In this document: positions 8,620 through 17,018 of the stretch, in pieces
How the letters are laid out: each line of letters starts with the position of its first letter
Position numbering within the stretch: the stretch's first letter is position 1
Source of the DNA: an uncultured Mollicutes bacterium
GTDB taxonomy: Bacteria; Bacillota_I; Bacilli_A; Acholeplasmatales; Anaeroplasmataceae
Length of the DNA: 36,984 nt
Direction of reading: 5' to 3'
Assembly: GCA_900540705.1 (NCBI GenBank)
Contig: UQGR01000019.1
Location: 1-36,984, forward strand
Notes under the pieces: model-generated
What the model saw: only the letters and a program-made list of their open reading frames with translations
Told to the model about the DNA's origin: nothing
Database searches by the model: none
Translations under genes and position numbers: made by a program

Positions 8620-10041
8620 ATGATAGAAATGAATGTAAACCAAATTTACCCAAATTTAGGAATATCCAAGGATATTTTAGGGATTACCGCTAACTCCAAG
8701 CGTGTAAGGGAAAATTATATCTTTGTTGCGATTAAGGGAAATAAGCAAAACGGAAAAAAATATATCAAAGAAGCCTTAGAACGAGGAGCCTGCTTGATTA
8801 TCACAGATCAAATGGTTCTTGGAAATTATAATCATGTTAGAGTTCGAAATGCCAAGGCCGAATATGTAAAGCTTCTTCAGACCTTCTATCATTACACACA
8901 TGACATTTATACGGTAGGGGTGACAGGTACAGATGGAAAAACAACCACAGCCAATATTTTAAATAATATTTTTAATGAGGCAAAAAGCTCCGCCTATATT
9001 GGGACCAATGGAATAAGCTATTCTGGGAAAAAAATAAAAACCCCTCATACCACCCCTACTCCAGACCTCCTCTATCAGGCCTATCATACCTTTAAAAAGC
9101 ACCACATCAACGATATGGTAATGGAGGTATCTAGTGAGGGGATATTAGATGGCAGAGTTGAAAAGCTGGAGTTTGATGGAGCTATCTTCACCAACCTAAG
9201 CCATGAACATTTAAACACGCATAAAAGCATGAATAGGTACTTTAAGGTCAAAGCTAAGCTATTTCAAAATTTAAAGGAAACTGGACTTGCCGTAATCAAT
9301 AGTGATGATACCTATGCTCATGCCCTTCTATCTAATACAAAGGCTAGCATCATAACCTATGGAATTGAAAGTGGCCTATACCAAGCAAAAAATATTCAGC
9401 TGTCCTTCCTTTCCTCAGAATTTGATGTCTATTATAAAGGATTCTTTTTGGCTCATTTTCATCTTCCGCTATTTGGTAAATATAATATCTATAATGCATT
9501 AGCTGCCATTGCCTACACAAATGAGCTAGGCATTGACTTAACCTACATTAAACAGGGAATTGAAACCCTTCTTCCTATTGATGGCCGCTTTATGTATCAT
9601 ATCAACAAAAAAAATATCGTAGGTATTGCGGATTTTGCCCATACTCCCAATGCCCTATATCAGCTGCTCACCAATTTGAACGAATTTAAAAAGGGAAAGC
9701 TGATTACCATTCTAGGAGCTCAAGGAGAAAAGGACAAAACCAAACGCTCCATCATGGGCAGCATTGCTACCAGCTTATCAGATATAACGGTTTTTACCTC
9801 TGAAGACCCTAAAAATGAAAGTCTATTTGGTATTCTTTCCGATTTAACACGAGAGCTAGAGGATAAAGAATATTATTTAACCTTAAGCCGGCAGGAGGCA
9901 GTTACTCTAGCAGCCAGAATCGCCAAAGAAAATGATATCATCTTAATTACCGGCAAAGGAAATGAGGAATATGAACAAATCCTCAATCTTAAATTTAAAC
10001 AAAATGATTTTACACTATTAAAAAAGGCTCTAGATTCCTAG
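8620..10041 (+). CDS. Mur ligase, UDP-MurNAc-tripeptide synthetase (MurE) type
   Basis: A 473-residue three-domain Mur ligase. The N-terminal UDP-binding domain has ITANSKRVRENYIFVAIKG, the central ATPase has GVTGTDGKTTTANIL and MEVSSEGI, and the C-terminal domain has GRFMYHINKK and TILGAQGEKDKTKR. It would add the third stem-peptide amino acid to UDP-MurNAc-dipeptide. The amino-acid selectivity motif, DNPR in DAP enzymes, reads EDPKNE (residue ~399), so the substrate is uncertain. It is divergent from uvrB. Start choice (ATG 8620 or 8629) is not settled, since neither has a clear SD. It could be a second, non-essential MurE-like enzyme. Confidence 0.85.
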   Translation: MIEMNVNQIYPNLGISKDILGITANSKRVRENYIFVAIKGNKQNGKKYIKEALERGACLIITDQMVLGNYNHVRVRNAKAEYVKLLQTFYHYTHDIYTVGVTGTDGKTTTANILNNIFNEAKSSAYIGTNGISYSGKKIKTPHTTPTPDLLYQAYHTFKKHHINDMVMEVSSEGILDGRVEKLEFDGAIFTNLSHEHLNTHKSMNRYFKVKAKLFQNLKETGLAVINSDDTYAHALLSNTKASIITYGIESGLYQAKNIQLSFLSSEFDVYYKGFFLAHFHLPLFGKYNIYNALAAIAYTNELGIDLTYIKQGIETLLPIDGRFMYHINKKNIVGIADFAHTPNALYQLLTNLNEFKKGKLITILGAQGEKDKTKRSIMGSIATSLSDITVFTSEDPKNESLFGILSDLTRELEDKEYYLTLSRQEAVTLAARIAKENDIILITGKGNEEYEQILNLKFKQNDFTLLKKALDS

Positions 10042-10050
10042 GGCCTTTTT
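10021..10050. terminator. Bidirectional terminator inside the overlapping ends of the Mur ligase and rnhA genes
   Basis: AAAAAGGC plus CTAG (10021-10033) pairs with CTAG plus GCCTTTTT (10038-10050) around the loop ATTC, with one T/G mismatch. The A-run and T-run allow termination on both strands. It lies within coding sequence of both genes. Confidence 0.75.
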
Positions 10051-10608
10051 GGCTAATGTATCTGCCAAATCATTATATTTATCATTGCTGTGACTTTTTA
10101 TTTTGATGAAATTAACTTTAATCTTATTCTTTACCTGGTCCCGGAAGGTCGTATAGGCTACTGCTATACCTGAGTTGGCCTGCCACTTTCCAGTATACCA
10201 CTTCTCTATTCCCGCATAGTCATAAATAAGATTTATCTCTTGTATTCCATGGTTACAGGCATATTGAAGAATAAAGCCTGCCCCCTTAATCTCTCCAGCC
10301 ACATTCCTGGAACTAGAGTATTGATCTGGCTCATATTTTTTAGAAAATTGATATTCCTGATCATTCCACAAAAGCACTCCCCCAAAGGAGTAACAACCGG
10401 TTTTTGCATCATAGGATCCATCAATATATGCCGTAGGAATTGCAAAATCTAAAGGAATTTCTTTATCCTCTAAAAAGGAATTTGCTTCCTCAAGCGATAA
10501 AAAGCTTTTCTGAGAAAAGCCCTTTTTATGTTTTAAATATTCCTTACAAGCATCCCAGCTTGTAAATATATTTTTTTCATTTTGATATTTAACAGCGTAA
10601 TATTTCAT
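10030..10608 (-). CDS. Ribonuclease HI with N-terminal viroplasmin (RNA:DNA-binding) domain
   Basis: Cleaves RNA in RNA:DNA hybrids. The start is taken at ATG 10608, where the viroplasmin/HBD domain begins (MKYYAVKYQNEKNIFTSW). An upstream extension is open but lacks family similarity; GGTGAG precedes the chosen ATG. The 192-residue protein then has the RNase H domain with its acidic residues: AYIDGSYD, AGEIKG, IYDYAGIEKW and SHSNDKYNDLADTLAKKA. Its 3' end overlaps the convergent Mur ligase gene by 12 bases. Confidence 0.93.
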   Translation of the reverse strand: MKYYAVKYQNEKNIFTSWDACKEYLKHKKGFSQKSFLSLEEANSFLEDKEIPLDFAIPTAYIDGSYDAKTGCYSFGGVLLWNDQEYQFSKKYEPDQYSSSRNVAGEIKGAGFILQYACNHGIQEINLIYDYAGIEKWYTGKWQANSGIAVAYTTFRDQVKNKIKVNFIKIKSHSNDKYNDLADTLAKKALGI

Positions 10609-10639
10609 ATTCTCACCATTAAATATACTAACAAATATT

Positions 10640-11020
10640 TTAAACCTTTTCAATAGGTGCGTTGTTTTTAAATAATGTTTTACACTTATCAATGCTCTTT
10701 GGAACTAAGTCAATCAGCTTTTCAGCAATGTGGGTGGATTCATCTATAGAAAGTAGATTTACCTCATTATTCGAAATCACTAAAAATGCAATTGGAGTAA
10801 TTCCAAAGCCACCACCGGCTCCACCACCAAATAATACCTCTTCCTTGCTAGAGTTTGGCTTGATATCACTACCACCACTGACAAATCCCAAATGGAGCTT
10901 GGAAACTGGAATTATGATGGTTCCTCCCTCTATAATTGGTGTTCCGATAATGGTATTCGCATCAATCATTTCTTTAATTTTGTTCATTGAAACACTTAAT
11001 AAATCTGCAATATTTCCCAT
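10640..11020 (-). CDS. ytfJ: GerW/YtfJ-family protein
   Basis: A 126-residue YtfJ-family protein. It begins ADLLSVSMNKIKEMIDANTI, has GTPIIEGGTIIIPVSKL, then a glycine-rich LFGGGAGGGFGITPIAFLV, the family hallmark. In Bacillus the homologue is a spore protein needed for germination; that role is known for the family and not shown here. It starts 4 bases after the DUF2953 gene, the same pair as ytfI-ytfJ of Bacillus, so the two form an operon. It is one of the signs that this lineage sporulates or descends from spore-formers. Confidence 0.9.
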   Translation of the reverse strand: MGNIADLLSVSMNKIKEMIDANTIIGTPIIEGGTIIIPVSKLHLGFVSGGSDIKPNSSKEEVLFGGGAGGGFGITPIAFLVISNNEVNLLSIDESTHIAEKLIDLVPKSIDKCKTLFKNNAPIEKV

Positions 11021-11024
11021 TCTA

Positions 11025-11522
11025 TCATTTCCTTATTAATATAGCGGTAAGAATGCTAATAAGATCTGTTTTTACACAAACAAAGTAATCAATATTTTCA
11101 TAATGTTCATCATAAATTAATTTTATATTACTGTTATCTACCATTTTAAAATGGTTGGTTAAATAAGCGTTAATTTGATTTGAAAGCATTAAATAGGCAC
11201 CATTTAGTATAGGATTTAGATAAAGTTCTTCTTTTGTAAATCTGGCCAGATAAAACATAGATAAACTAGAATGCTTAAATAGTCTATTTAAATAATGCCT
11301 ATTTTTAAATAGCTTTTTAAAATCCTCTCGTTGTTCATGCTTTTCTTTTAGCTGTTCACTTTTTAAAGCCTTTTGAATTAGTCTATGATGAGGTATCACA
11401 AATCTTATTAGTCCAATTTTTGCATCAATCTTTATTGTATCATTAGCACTTTTTAAATTGATTTCTATATCAATTGCTAAAATGATAATTATTATAATAA
11501 AAATAAAGATGGCTACATACAT
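11025..11522 (-). CDS. DUF2953 membrane-anchored protein
   Basis: A 165-residue protein with one N-terminal membrane segment (VAIFIFIIIIIILAI). A basic middle region (KALKSEQLKEKHEQREDFKK) follows. The C-terminal part has the DUF2953 pattern of short strands ending in YDEHYENIDYFVCVKTDLIS. In sporulating Firmicutes this family sits just upstream of ytfJ, as here. Function unknown. The TGA stop is followed directly by TAG. GGTGAG precedes the ATG. Confidence 0.8.
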   Translation of the reverse strand: MYVAIFIFIIIIIILAIDIEINLKSANDTIKIDAKIGLIRFVIPHHRLIQKALKSEQLKEKHEQREDFKKLFKNRHYLNRLFKHSSLSMFYLARFTKEELYLNPILNGAYLMLSNQINAYLTNHFKMVDNSNIKLIYDEHYENIDYFVCVKTDLISILTAILIRK

Positions 11523-11559
11523 ATTCTCACCATCTTTAGTATTTACAGGATTATATAAA

Positions 11560-12243
11560 TTATGCTAATTTTTCAAGCATTTCTAAGCAAATTCTAGCAG
11601 AACGCTTTGCCATCTCTGATTCAAAACAGCTGTAATCCTCAATCTGGTTAGGATGACCCACCAAATCAGATACATAGCGTAATACCATAAAATCTATACC
11701 AGATTTCACACATACCTGAGCAATGGATGCTCCTTCCATTTCTACAACAGAAATCTCATCTATTGCAATATTCTTTAGAGGCTCTAGGCTACTTACAAAG
11801 GAGTCCCCTGAATAGATGGTAGCCTCCTTATAAGGATATCCAAGCTCCTTAAGAGCCTTCTTCACACGTAGATTAGCCTCTATACTCGGTGCGTAATACC
11901 TTGGCATTTTAGGAACCTGTCCGTAGGCATATCCAAACATATGAGCATCTACATCATAATACATTAGGGATTTAGCTATAATGATATCCTTCGTCTCTAC
12001 CCCTTTTATTCCTCCTGCAATCCCCGTATTGATAAGCAAATCACATCCAAAATGGTCTATCAAAAGGGTTGCAGCCATACTAGAATTCACTTTGCCAACT
12101 CCACACTGACTAAGAACGATTTCTTTTCCAGAAAGCTTACCTATATAAAAATCAATTCCACAGATTCTTTCAGGCTCTTCTACCTGTAAAGCATCCTTTA
12201 AAAGAAGCATCTCCTCTTCCATTGCTGCTAATATTCCAATCAT
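11560..12243 (-). CDS. mtnN: 5'-methylthioadenosine/S-adenosylhomocysteine nucleosidase
   Basis: Hydrolyses MTA and SAH to adenine and the thio-sugar in the methionine salvage/activated-methyl cycle. It is 227 residues from ATG 12243. MIGILAAMEEEMLLL carries the catalytic acid-side Glu; SQCGVGKVNSSMA, INTGIAGG, VEMEGASIAQVC (ribose-binding Met-Glu) and RYVSDLVG (catalytic Asp) are all present. The ATG overlaps the stop of the MATE gene (ATGA), indicating translational coupling. A longer frame upstream exists but the family starts here. Confidence 0.95.
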   Translation of the reverse strand: MIGILAAMEEEMLLLKDALQVEEPERICGIDFYIGKLSGKEIVLSQCGVGKVNSSMAATLLIDHFGCDLLINTGIAGGIKGVETKDIIIAKSLMYYDVDAHMFGYAYGQVPKMPRYYAPSIEANLRVKKALKELGYPYKEATIYSGDSFVSSLEPLKNIAIDEISVVEMEGASIAQVCVKSGIDFMVLRYVSDLVGHPNQIEDYSCFESEMAKRSARICLEMLEKLA

Positions 12244-13586
12244 ACAATCATTTTCCTTTCCCATGCACCACTTTTAAATCGTATCAGGAAGATTACAGCC
12301 CTGATACACTCATCTAATGCCATCGCAATCCAAACTCCAAGCAGTCCCATATTGAGCCATACATTTCTACCACCTAAAAGATAGCTTCCTAATACTGCCA
12401 CACTCCAACAGAAAATCACGGATAGTATCGTTGGGAAGGCAATATCTCCACTGGTCTGCAGAGCTCTTACAAATACGATATTGAAGGCTCTACCAAGCTC
12501 TAAAATAATTTCTACCAGTAACACCATTTTTCCAATGTGTAATAGCTCTGCATCCTGGATTCCAAATATTCCATAAGCATAATCGCTGATGAAATAAAGA
12601 ATGGTAGATACTACGAGAGCGGATATTACACTAGCCAAAAGGGTCTGATACACCTTTTTCTTACTCTCTTCAATTTTCCCCATTCCTAGTAGTTCTCCAA
12701 TCACAACCTGCATCGCCTGTGAAATAGCGGAGGTAAACATATAGGATATCATCGCAAACATAGAAGCATAGGATTTGATGTTGACAATCCCCTTATTCCC
12801 CAAGTCATTGACAACAAACAAAATGAGAATTTGACTTGCATTATAGGATAAAGCCTCTCCACCTGTAGGCCCACCTATTGCCAGTATTTTTTTCATGGTA
12901 GCCTTACTGAAATCCTGAAATGGATGGCGAAAAATATTGACCTTCACTCTTTTTATAAATACTATGGAAATGATGATAACACCAATCCCACGGGAAACCA
13001 CACTAGAGATGGCTACACCCATTATACCGTAATGAGGAATTAAAATAAAGTTTCCAATGATATTTAATACGTTTACAACCGCATTGATGATGGTTGAATC
13101 CTTCATATAGGAATTACTTTTAAGGAAAGCAGATAGCGTCGTAAGAATGGCCTGCAGAAATAAGCAGCCTCCTACAATACGAATATAGATTAAGCCCTTT
13201 TCCATACAGGATGGGTCTAGCTTAATCCAGGTAAAGAAATACTCAGAGCATCCTAAAAGAATGATGCTTATCAGGATTCCTATGGCCGTTGAAAGAACAA
13301 AAGCCACACTATAAACACTTCTTTCCTTCTCAAAGTTTTTAGCTCCCTTATAGTGTCCTATTAAAATGATTGCCCCCATGGAAAATACCTGAAAGGCGAT
13401 AATAAATACATTGACTATCGTATTTGTATTCGTGATTGCTGTTACAGCATCCTGATCGGAGGAAATCATAATCTGGTCAGAATACCCAACAATGATTTGT
13501 AATAACAATTCAAAAAATATAGGAATTGTCAAAACTAATAAATATTTAAAGCTAGTTAGCTTATTATACTCTGTTGTCTTTTGCAT
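12240..13586 (-). CDS. MATE-family multidrug/metabolite exporter
   Basis: A 448-residue integral membrane protein with about 12 hydrophobic segments and a soluble basic C-terminus. The N-terminal helix carries YLLVLTIPIFFELLLQIIVG and then YSDQIMIS, the usual MATE start. The second half-repeat begins ILAIGGPTGGEALSYNASQ. MATE proteins expel cationic compounds using Na+ or H+; the substrate cannot be inferred. It lies 2 bases after ylmH and overlaps mtnN by 4, so ylmH-MATE-mtnN is one operon. Confidence 0.92.
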   Translation of the reverse strand: MQKTTEYNKLTSFKYLLVLTIPIFFELLLQIIVGYSDQIMISSDQDAVTAITNTNTIVNVFIIAFQVFSMGAIILIGHYKGAKNFEKERSVYSVAFVLSTAIGILISIILLGCSEYFFTWIKLDPSCMEKGLIYIRIVGGCLFLQAILTTLSAFLKSNSYMKDSTIINAVVNVLNIIGNFILIPHYGIMGVAISSVVSRGIGVIIISIVFIKRVKVNIFRHPFQDFSKATMKKILAIGGPTGGEALSYNASQILILFVVNDLGNKGIVNIKSYASMFAMISYMFTSAISQAMQVVIGELLGMGKIEESKKKVYQTLLASVISALVVSTILYFISDYAYGIFGIQDAELLHIGKMVLLVEIILELGRAFNIVFVRALQTSGDIAFPTILSVIFCWSVAVLGSYLLGGRNVWLNMGLLGVWIAMALDECIRAVIFLIRFKSGAWERKMIV

Positions 13587-13588
13587 AG

Positions 13589-14326
13589 TTAACTTAAAAA
13601 GCCGAGCTTAATATTTAAGCGTCCACTTTTCGTTTTGCCCCCTATCCTGCCTACATAAATACGTCCCTTATGACGTACACTTATTATATCATCCTCTGCG
13701 ACTAGCTTACTGGAATTTAAGCAAACCATATGATTTAGACTCACAGCCCCTTCTGCAATTCTTTCAAGAGCTTCTGCCCGAGACAGTTTATAGGCAGAGG
13801 CAAGGATGACATCTAGCCGCATACTAGATACAATATGATTTTCTTCTCTTAGCTCCCGCTCTATGGTAAGACGCTCTTGAACCTCTTTTAGTTCAATTGG
13901 AATGCCACTTATCGTTTTATAGGAAGCTATGATATAGCTAGCTATTTCTTCTGTACATGCAAAGTAAACGGAAGTTCCATCCATCCAGATATCCCCTATA
14001 CTATCTCGTTTTATCCCTAATCCCATTAAGCTTCCCAGTACCTTTCGATGAGTAAGCTCTAAATACCGCTTCGGATAAATAATTTCATAAATCTTAATTT
14101 TAAAGGTTTGAATAGCTAATCCTTCTGGTTTGAATATGGCCCTTTGATGTTCAGCATTTTCAAAACCGCCATCTGTTACAATCTCTGCAAAGGGTTCCTT
14201 TAAATTTTCTAAATAGGCTAGCTTTGTAGCATCTAAAAAATTTGTTAAAGTGACGGTTCCCATAGAGGCCTTGTGAAGATTGGATTCCATTTGCTTTTTA
14301 AAAAATTCTATTTCTCTTGCTTCCAT
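13589..14326 (-). CDS. ylmH: YlmH-family S4-domain RNA-binding protein
   Basis: A 245-residue protein. The N-terminal two thirds match the YlmH core (FAEIVTDGGFENAEHQRAIF, LGSLMGLGIKRDSIGDI). A C-terminal S4 domain begins SMRLDVILASAYKLSRAEAL and includes VSLNHMVCLNSSKLV. In Bacillus ylmH lies in the cell-division-associated ylm cluster, and the family contributes to ribosome rescue. The ATG is inside the end of yggS (19-base overlap), with AGGACGGA as SD. The neighbours usually found between them (sepF, ylmG) are absent. Confidence 0.92.
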   Translation of the reverse strand: MEAREIEFFKKQMESNLHKASMGTVTLTNFLDATKLAYLENLKEPFAEIVTDGGFENAEHQRAIFKPEGLAIQTFKIKIYEIIYPKRYLELTHRKVLGSLMGLGIKRDSIGDIWMDGTSVYFACTEEIASYIIASYKTISGIPIELKEVQERLTIERELREENHIVSSMRLDVILASAYKLSRAEALERIAEGAVSLNHMVCLNSSKLVAEDDIISVRHKGRIYVGRIGGKTKSGRLNIKLGFLS

Positions 14327-14949
14327 AATATCCGTCCTAACCGAATGACTGTGGCTCCAGCAGAAATTGCCTCCTGATAGTCTTCACTCATCCCCATAGA
14401 AAGTCCCTGGAGGTTCAAATCAAACGTTTGATTGATTCTATCTCTTAGGTAAGCCAAGGCTTTAAACTGCTGGTACTTTTCCTTAGAGCTTGATTCCGCC
14501 TTGCTCATTGCCATAAGACCGATAACTCGGATTTTCTTAAATTGAAGTACCTGCTCAAAAAAGGAATTCAGCTTTTGAACCTCAATTCCATGCTTTGACT
14601 CCTCATGGTTGATGTTAACCTCAACATAGCAATCTAATGGTTCTATTCGATGCTTCTCAATGATTCTAGCAAGCTCTATAGAGTCTAGGGAATGTAGGCA
14701 TTCTATTTTATCAATTATCTCCACCGCTTTATTTCGCTGTAGATGACCAATAAAGTGCCAGTGAATGGGATAGCTCTTTAATTTTTCCCATTTTTCAATC
14801 AAGGCGTCTACTCGATTTTCTCCAAAGCAATTTATCCCATAAGGTAAAAGCTTTAGCATGTCCTCTTCAGTTACATATTTTGTTGCAGCCACAATCTGAA
14901 CATGACTTGGGATTGTGCTTTTTATTTCCTCTATATTCGCTAACTCCAT
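14308..14949 (-). CDS. YggS/PROSC-family pyridoxal-phosphate homeostasis protein
   Basis: A PLP-binding alanine-racemase-like barrel without racemase activity; it buffers free PLP. It is 213 residues from ATG 14949. The PLP lysine is in VAATKYV, and other signatures are CFGENRVDALIEKW, WHFIGHLQRNK, LDCYVEVNINHEESKHG and GLSMGMSEDYQEAISAGAT. ATG 14949 has GAGG 7 bases upstream; an ATG two codons earlier is too close to it. It starts the yggS-ylmH-MATE-mtnN run. Confidence 0.93.
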   Translation of the reverse strand: MELANIEEIKSTIPSHVQIVAATKYVTEEDMLKLLPYGINCFGENRVDALIEKWEKLKSYPIHWHFIGHLQRNKAVEIIDKIECLHSLDSIELARIIEKHRIEPLDCYVEVNINHEESKHGIEVQKLNSFFEQVLQFKKIRVIGLMAMSKAESSSKEKYQQFKALAYLRDRINQTFDLNLQGLSMGMSEDYQEAISAGATVIRLGRILWKQEK

Positions 14950-14960
14950 ACCCATACCTC

Positions 14961-14992
14961 AAATAAAATAAGGAGATGAATTTTCATCTCCT
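14961..14992 (-). terminator. Terminator after the 98-residue orphan gene
   Basis: AGGAGATGAA (14971-14980) pairs with TTCATCTCCT (14983-14992), a near-perfect palindrome. On the minus strand it is followed by TTATTTTATTT. It separates the orphan gene from yggS. Confidence 0.7.
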
Positions 14993-15052
14993 CATAATTA
15001 TAGAACATATTTCTTCTTTTGCAATACTAAACATTAAAAAAGATAGATTTCT

Positions 15053-15349
15053 TTAGGAACAAATTACTTCTACAGGCTTGGCGTAGGTTTGAATATTTCC
15101 TAAAAACTTATCAGCTAAAATTTTATAAAGCTTTAATAGCTCTATTCTTAATACTTCCAAACTACTTTCCTCATTAAACCTCTCATTTACAAAATACAAC
15201 AGAACATCTTCATCCTTTAAAAAGCATATTTCCTTCACAATATGCTCATATATTGCCTTCTTGTCCTCACAATAATGGTACAGGCTCTGACATTTCCTAA
15301 TATCCGTTAACAGCTGTGATGTCTGACAAATCATGTCAACGAGATCCAT
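15053..15349 (-). CDS. Uncharacterised 98-residue protein
   Basis: I do not recognise this gene. It is a predicted helical, acidic, soluble protein (MDLVDMICQTSQLLTDIRKC... FNEESSLEVLRIELLKLYK) with five cysteines and no signal peptide or membrane segment. GGGAGGAG lies 5-6 bases before ATG and a clear terminator follows, so it is probably a real single-gene unit. A possible promoter includes TAAAGT near 15380. Nothing in its neighbours explains it. Confidence 0.65.
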   Translation of the reverse strand: MDLVDMICQTSQLLTDIRKCQSLYHYCEDKKAIYEHIVKEICFLKDEDVLLYFVNERFNEESSLEVLRIELLKLYKILADKFLGNIQTYAKPVEVICS

Positions 15350-15448
15350 TCTATTCTCCTCCCTTTAGTTCATTACTTTACCAAATCAGGACTTTAGAAT
15401 TTGTCGAAATGAATTTGTACTTTATTTTTTTATAAAATGTTTTATACT

Positions 15449-16591
15449 CTATTCTAAAATTCTTGCATAGAAATCAATGGAAGGCATAAGAGTATGGAGC
15501 TCCTGGGCTGAAATTTCCTTCGTTAAAATAAATTCCTTAAAGTTTTTTTCAATCCATTTAGAAGGAATGGTAGAATGAGGTTTTATAAAATATCTGGCAA
15601 TAATATTTCCATTTCCTATGGTTTTCAATTTTTTTGTAGGGGCATATCTTTGTTGGTATCCAGAGGAGAGAAGCATCAAATCAAATAAAATAGAATTGGC
15701 TGTAGTGGGTCCAGCTCCCTTCCCCGACATAGTCTGCTTGGCACAGGCAGTACCTTCATATTCTACAAGATTATACTCATAATCCACATTGGCCAAAAGG
15801 GCATCCTGTTTGATCATCACAGGCTCAACGCCGATAATTACCTGCTGACGCTCTAGCATGGAAAAGGCCATAAGCTTTAATCGATAGCCCAAAAGCTCAA
15901 TAATTTCTACGATATCCTTTGTTACATTGCTGATCCCTTTATGATAGATATCCTCTAAGGAAATCGGAGTATGGAAACAAATCATAGAAAGAATTGCAAT
16001 CTTTCTAACCATATCTAATCCCTCTAAATCCGCTGTAGGGTCTGCTTCAGCAAATCCAAGCTTTTGAGCCATTTGTACGGCTTCTTTAAAATCCATATGA
16101 TTTTTATGCATAGAGGTTAAAATATAATTCGTAGTTCCATTTAATAGACCTTGAATTTTGGTAATATCATTATATTGAGCACAGGTGAAAAGAGTATGCA
16201 CAATAGGAATGCCACCTCCAACTGCTGCCTCAAAAAGGAGCTGGACATTCTTTGATCTTGCAAGCTCAGCAAGCTCAATATAGGATCCAGCAATAACCTC
16301 CTTATTCGCCGTGATAACATGCTTAGAGGATAGGAGCGCCTGCTTGATTACTTCATAGCTTATGGTGGCTCCCATCATTTCTATCACAACCTCTACTTCT
16401 CTATCCTGTAATATTTGTTGATAGTCTGTAACCAATTTATCCTGATAGATATCCTTATGCTTTTCTTTGTTTCTAACTAAAATGTATTTGATGAAAATGG
16501 TCTTGTGAAAGGGCATCTTTTTTTGATGCTCTAAAATGTCATATACAGCCCTGCCAACAGTTCCAAGACCTAAAAGAGCAACAACCATCAT
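15449..16591 (-). CDS. hom: Homoserine dehydrogenase, short form without an ACT domain
   Basis: Reduces aspartate semialdehyde to homoserine for threonine and methionine synthesis. It is 380 residues: a Rossmann start (VALLGLGTVGRAVYDIL), ITANKEVIAG, the catalytic/dimer region FEAAVGGGIPIVHTL, LLNGTTNYILTSM and GFAEADPTADLEGLDMVRK. The C-terminal regulatory ACT domain of about 430-residue enzymes is missing. A separate ACT protein is encoded immediately upstream with an ATGA overlap, so feedback control may act through that partner (inference). Last gene of the thr operon. Confidence 0.95.
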   Translation of the reverse strand: MMVVALLGLGTVGRAVYDILEHQKKMPFHKTIFIKYILVRNKEKHKDIYQDKLVTDYQQILQDREVEVVIEMMGATISYEVIKQALLSSKHVITANKEVIAGSYIELAELARSKNVQLLFEAAVGGGIPIVHTLFTCAQYNDITKIQGLLNGTTNYILTSMHKNHMDFKEAVQMAQKLGFAEADPTADLEGLDMVRKIAILSMICFHTPISLEDIYHKGISNVTKDIVEIIELLGYRLKLMAFSMLERQQVIIGVEPVMIKQDALLANVDYEYNLVEYEGTACAKQTMSGKGAGPTTANSILFDLMLLSSGYQQRYAPTKKLKTIGNGNIIARYFIKPHSTIPSKWIEKNFKEFILTKEISAQELHTLMPSIDFYARILE

Positions 16592-17016
16592 TCTACTGCA
16601 ATCAGCATTACATCAATTACATAATCCTGCTGACGTAATACCTCGATGAGCTCTTGAATTACAACATCTACCTTTAACAGGGCTATAGTCAAAGTCACAA
16701 AGGCAATGTTATGAATCGGCATTTCCTGATGAATGGCTAATATGTTGGCGTTGTTGGCTGCCACCTGATTTAAGATGTTAGAAAGTGCTCCCGGTTCATC
16801 CATCAGCTTCATCGAAAGAATTATTTTTCTTCCCATATTTGTGGAAGGAAGATAGACATAGTCCTTATATTTATAAAAGGTAGAACGAGAAATACCTTCT
16901 CTTTTACAGGCACTGCTTACATTTTCACCCTTGTTCACTTCCTCTTTAATTTTTAAAACCTTTTCAAAAAGGTCGGATAAAACCTTTTTATGAATTACAA
17001 AATATTCCGTGTTCAT
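16588..17016 (-). CDS. HTH-ACT domain protein (UPF0735/PheB-like)
   Basis: A 142-residue protein. A helix-turn-helix-like stretch (NVSSACKREGISRSTFYKYK) is followed by an ACT domain (MKLMDEPGALSNILNQVAAN, AIHQEMPIHNIAFVTLTI). ACT domains bind amino acids. Family members are annotated as chorismate-mutase-like or regulatory without firm function. Between thrB and an ACT-less hom, the likely ligand is threonine or another aspartate-family amino acid. It could act on HSD allosterically or as a DNA-binding regulator. Both are inferences. Overlaps hom by 4 bases. Confidence 0.9.
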   Translation of the reverse strand: MNTEYFVIHKKVLSDLFEKVLKIKEEVNKGENVSSACKREGISRSTFYKYKDYVYLPSTNMGRKIILSMKLMDEPGALSNILNQVAANNANILAIHQEMPIHNIAFVTLTIALLKVDVVIQELIEVLRQQDYVIDVMLIAVE

Positions 17017-17018
17017 TT

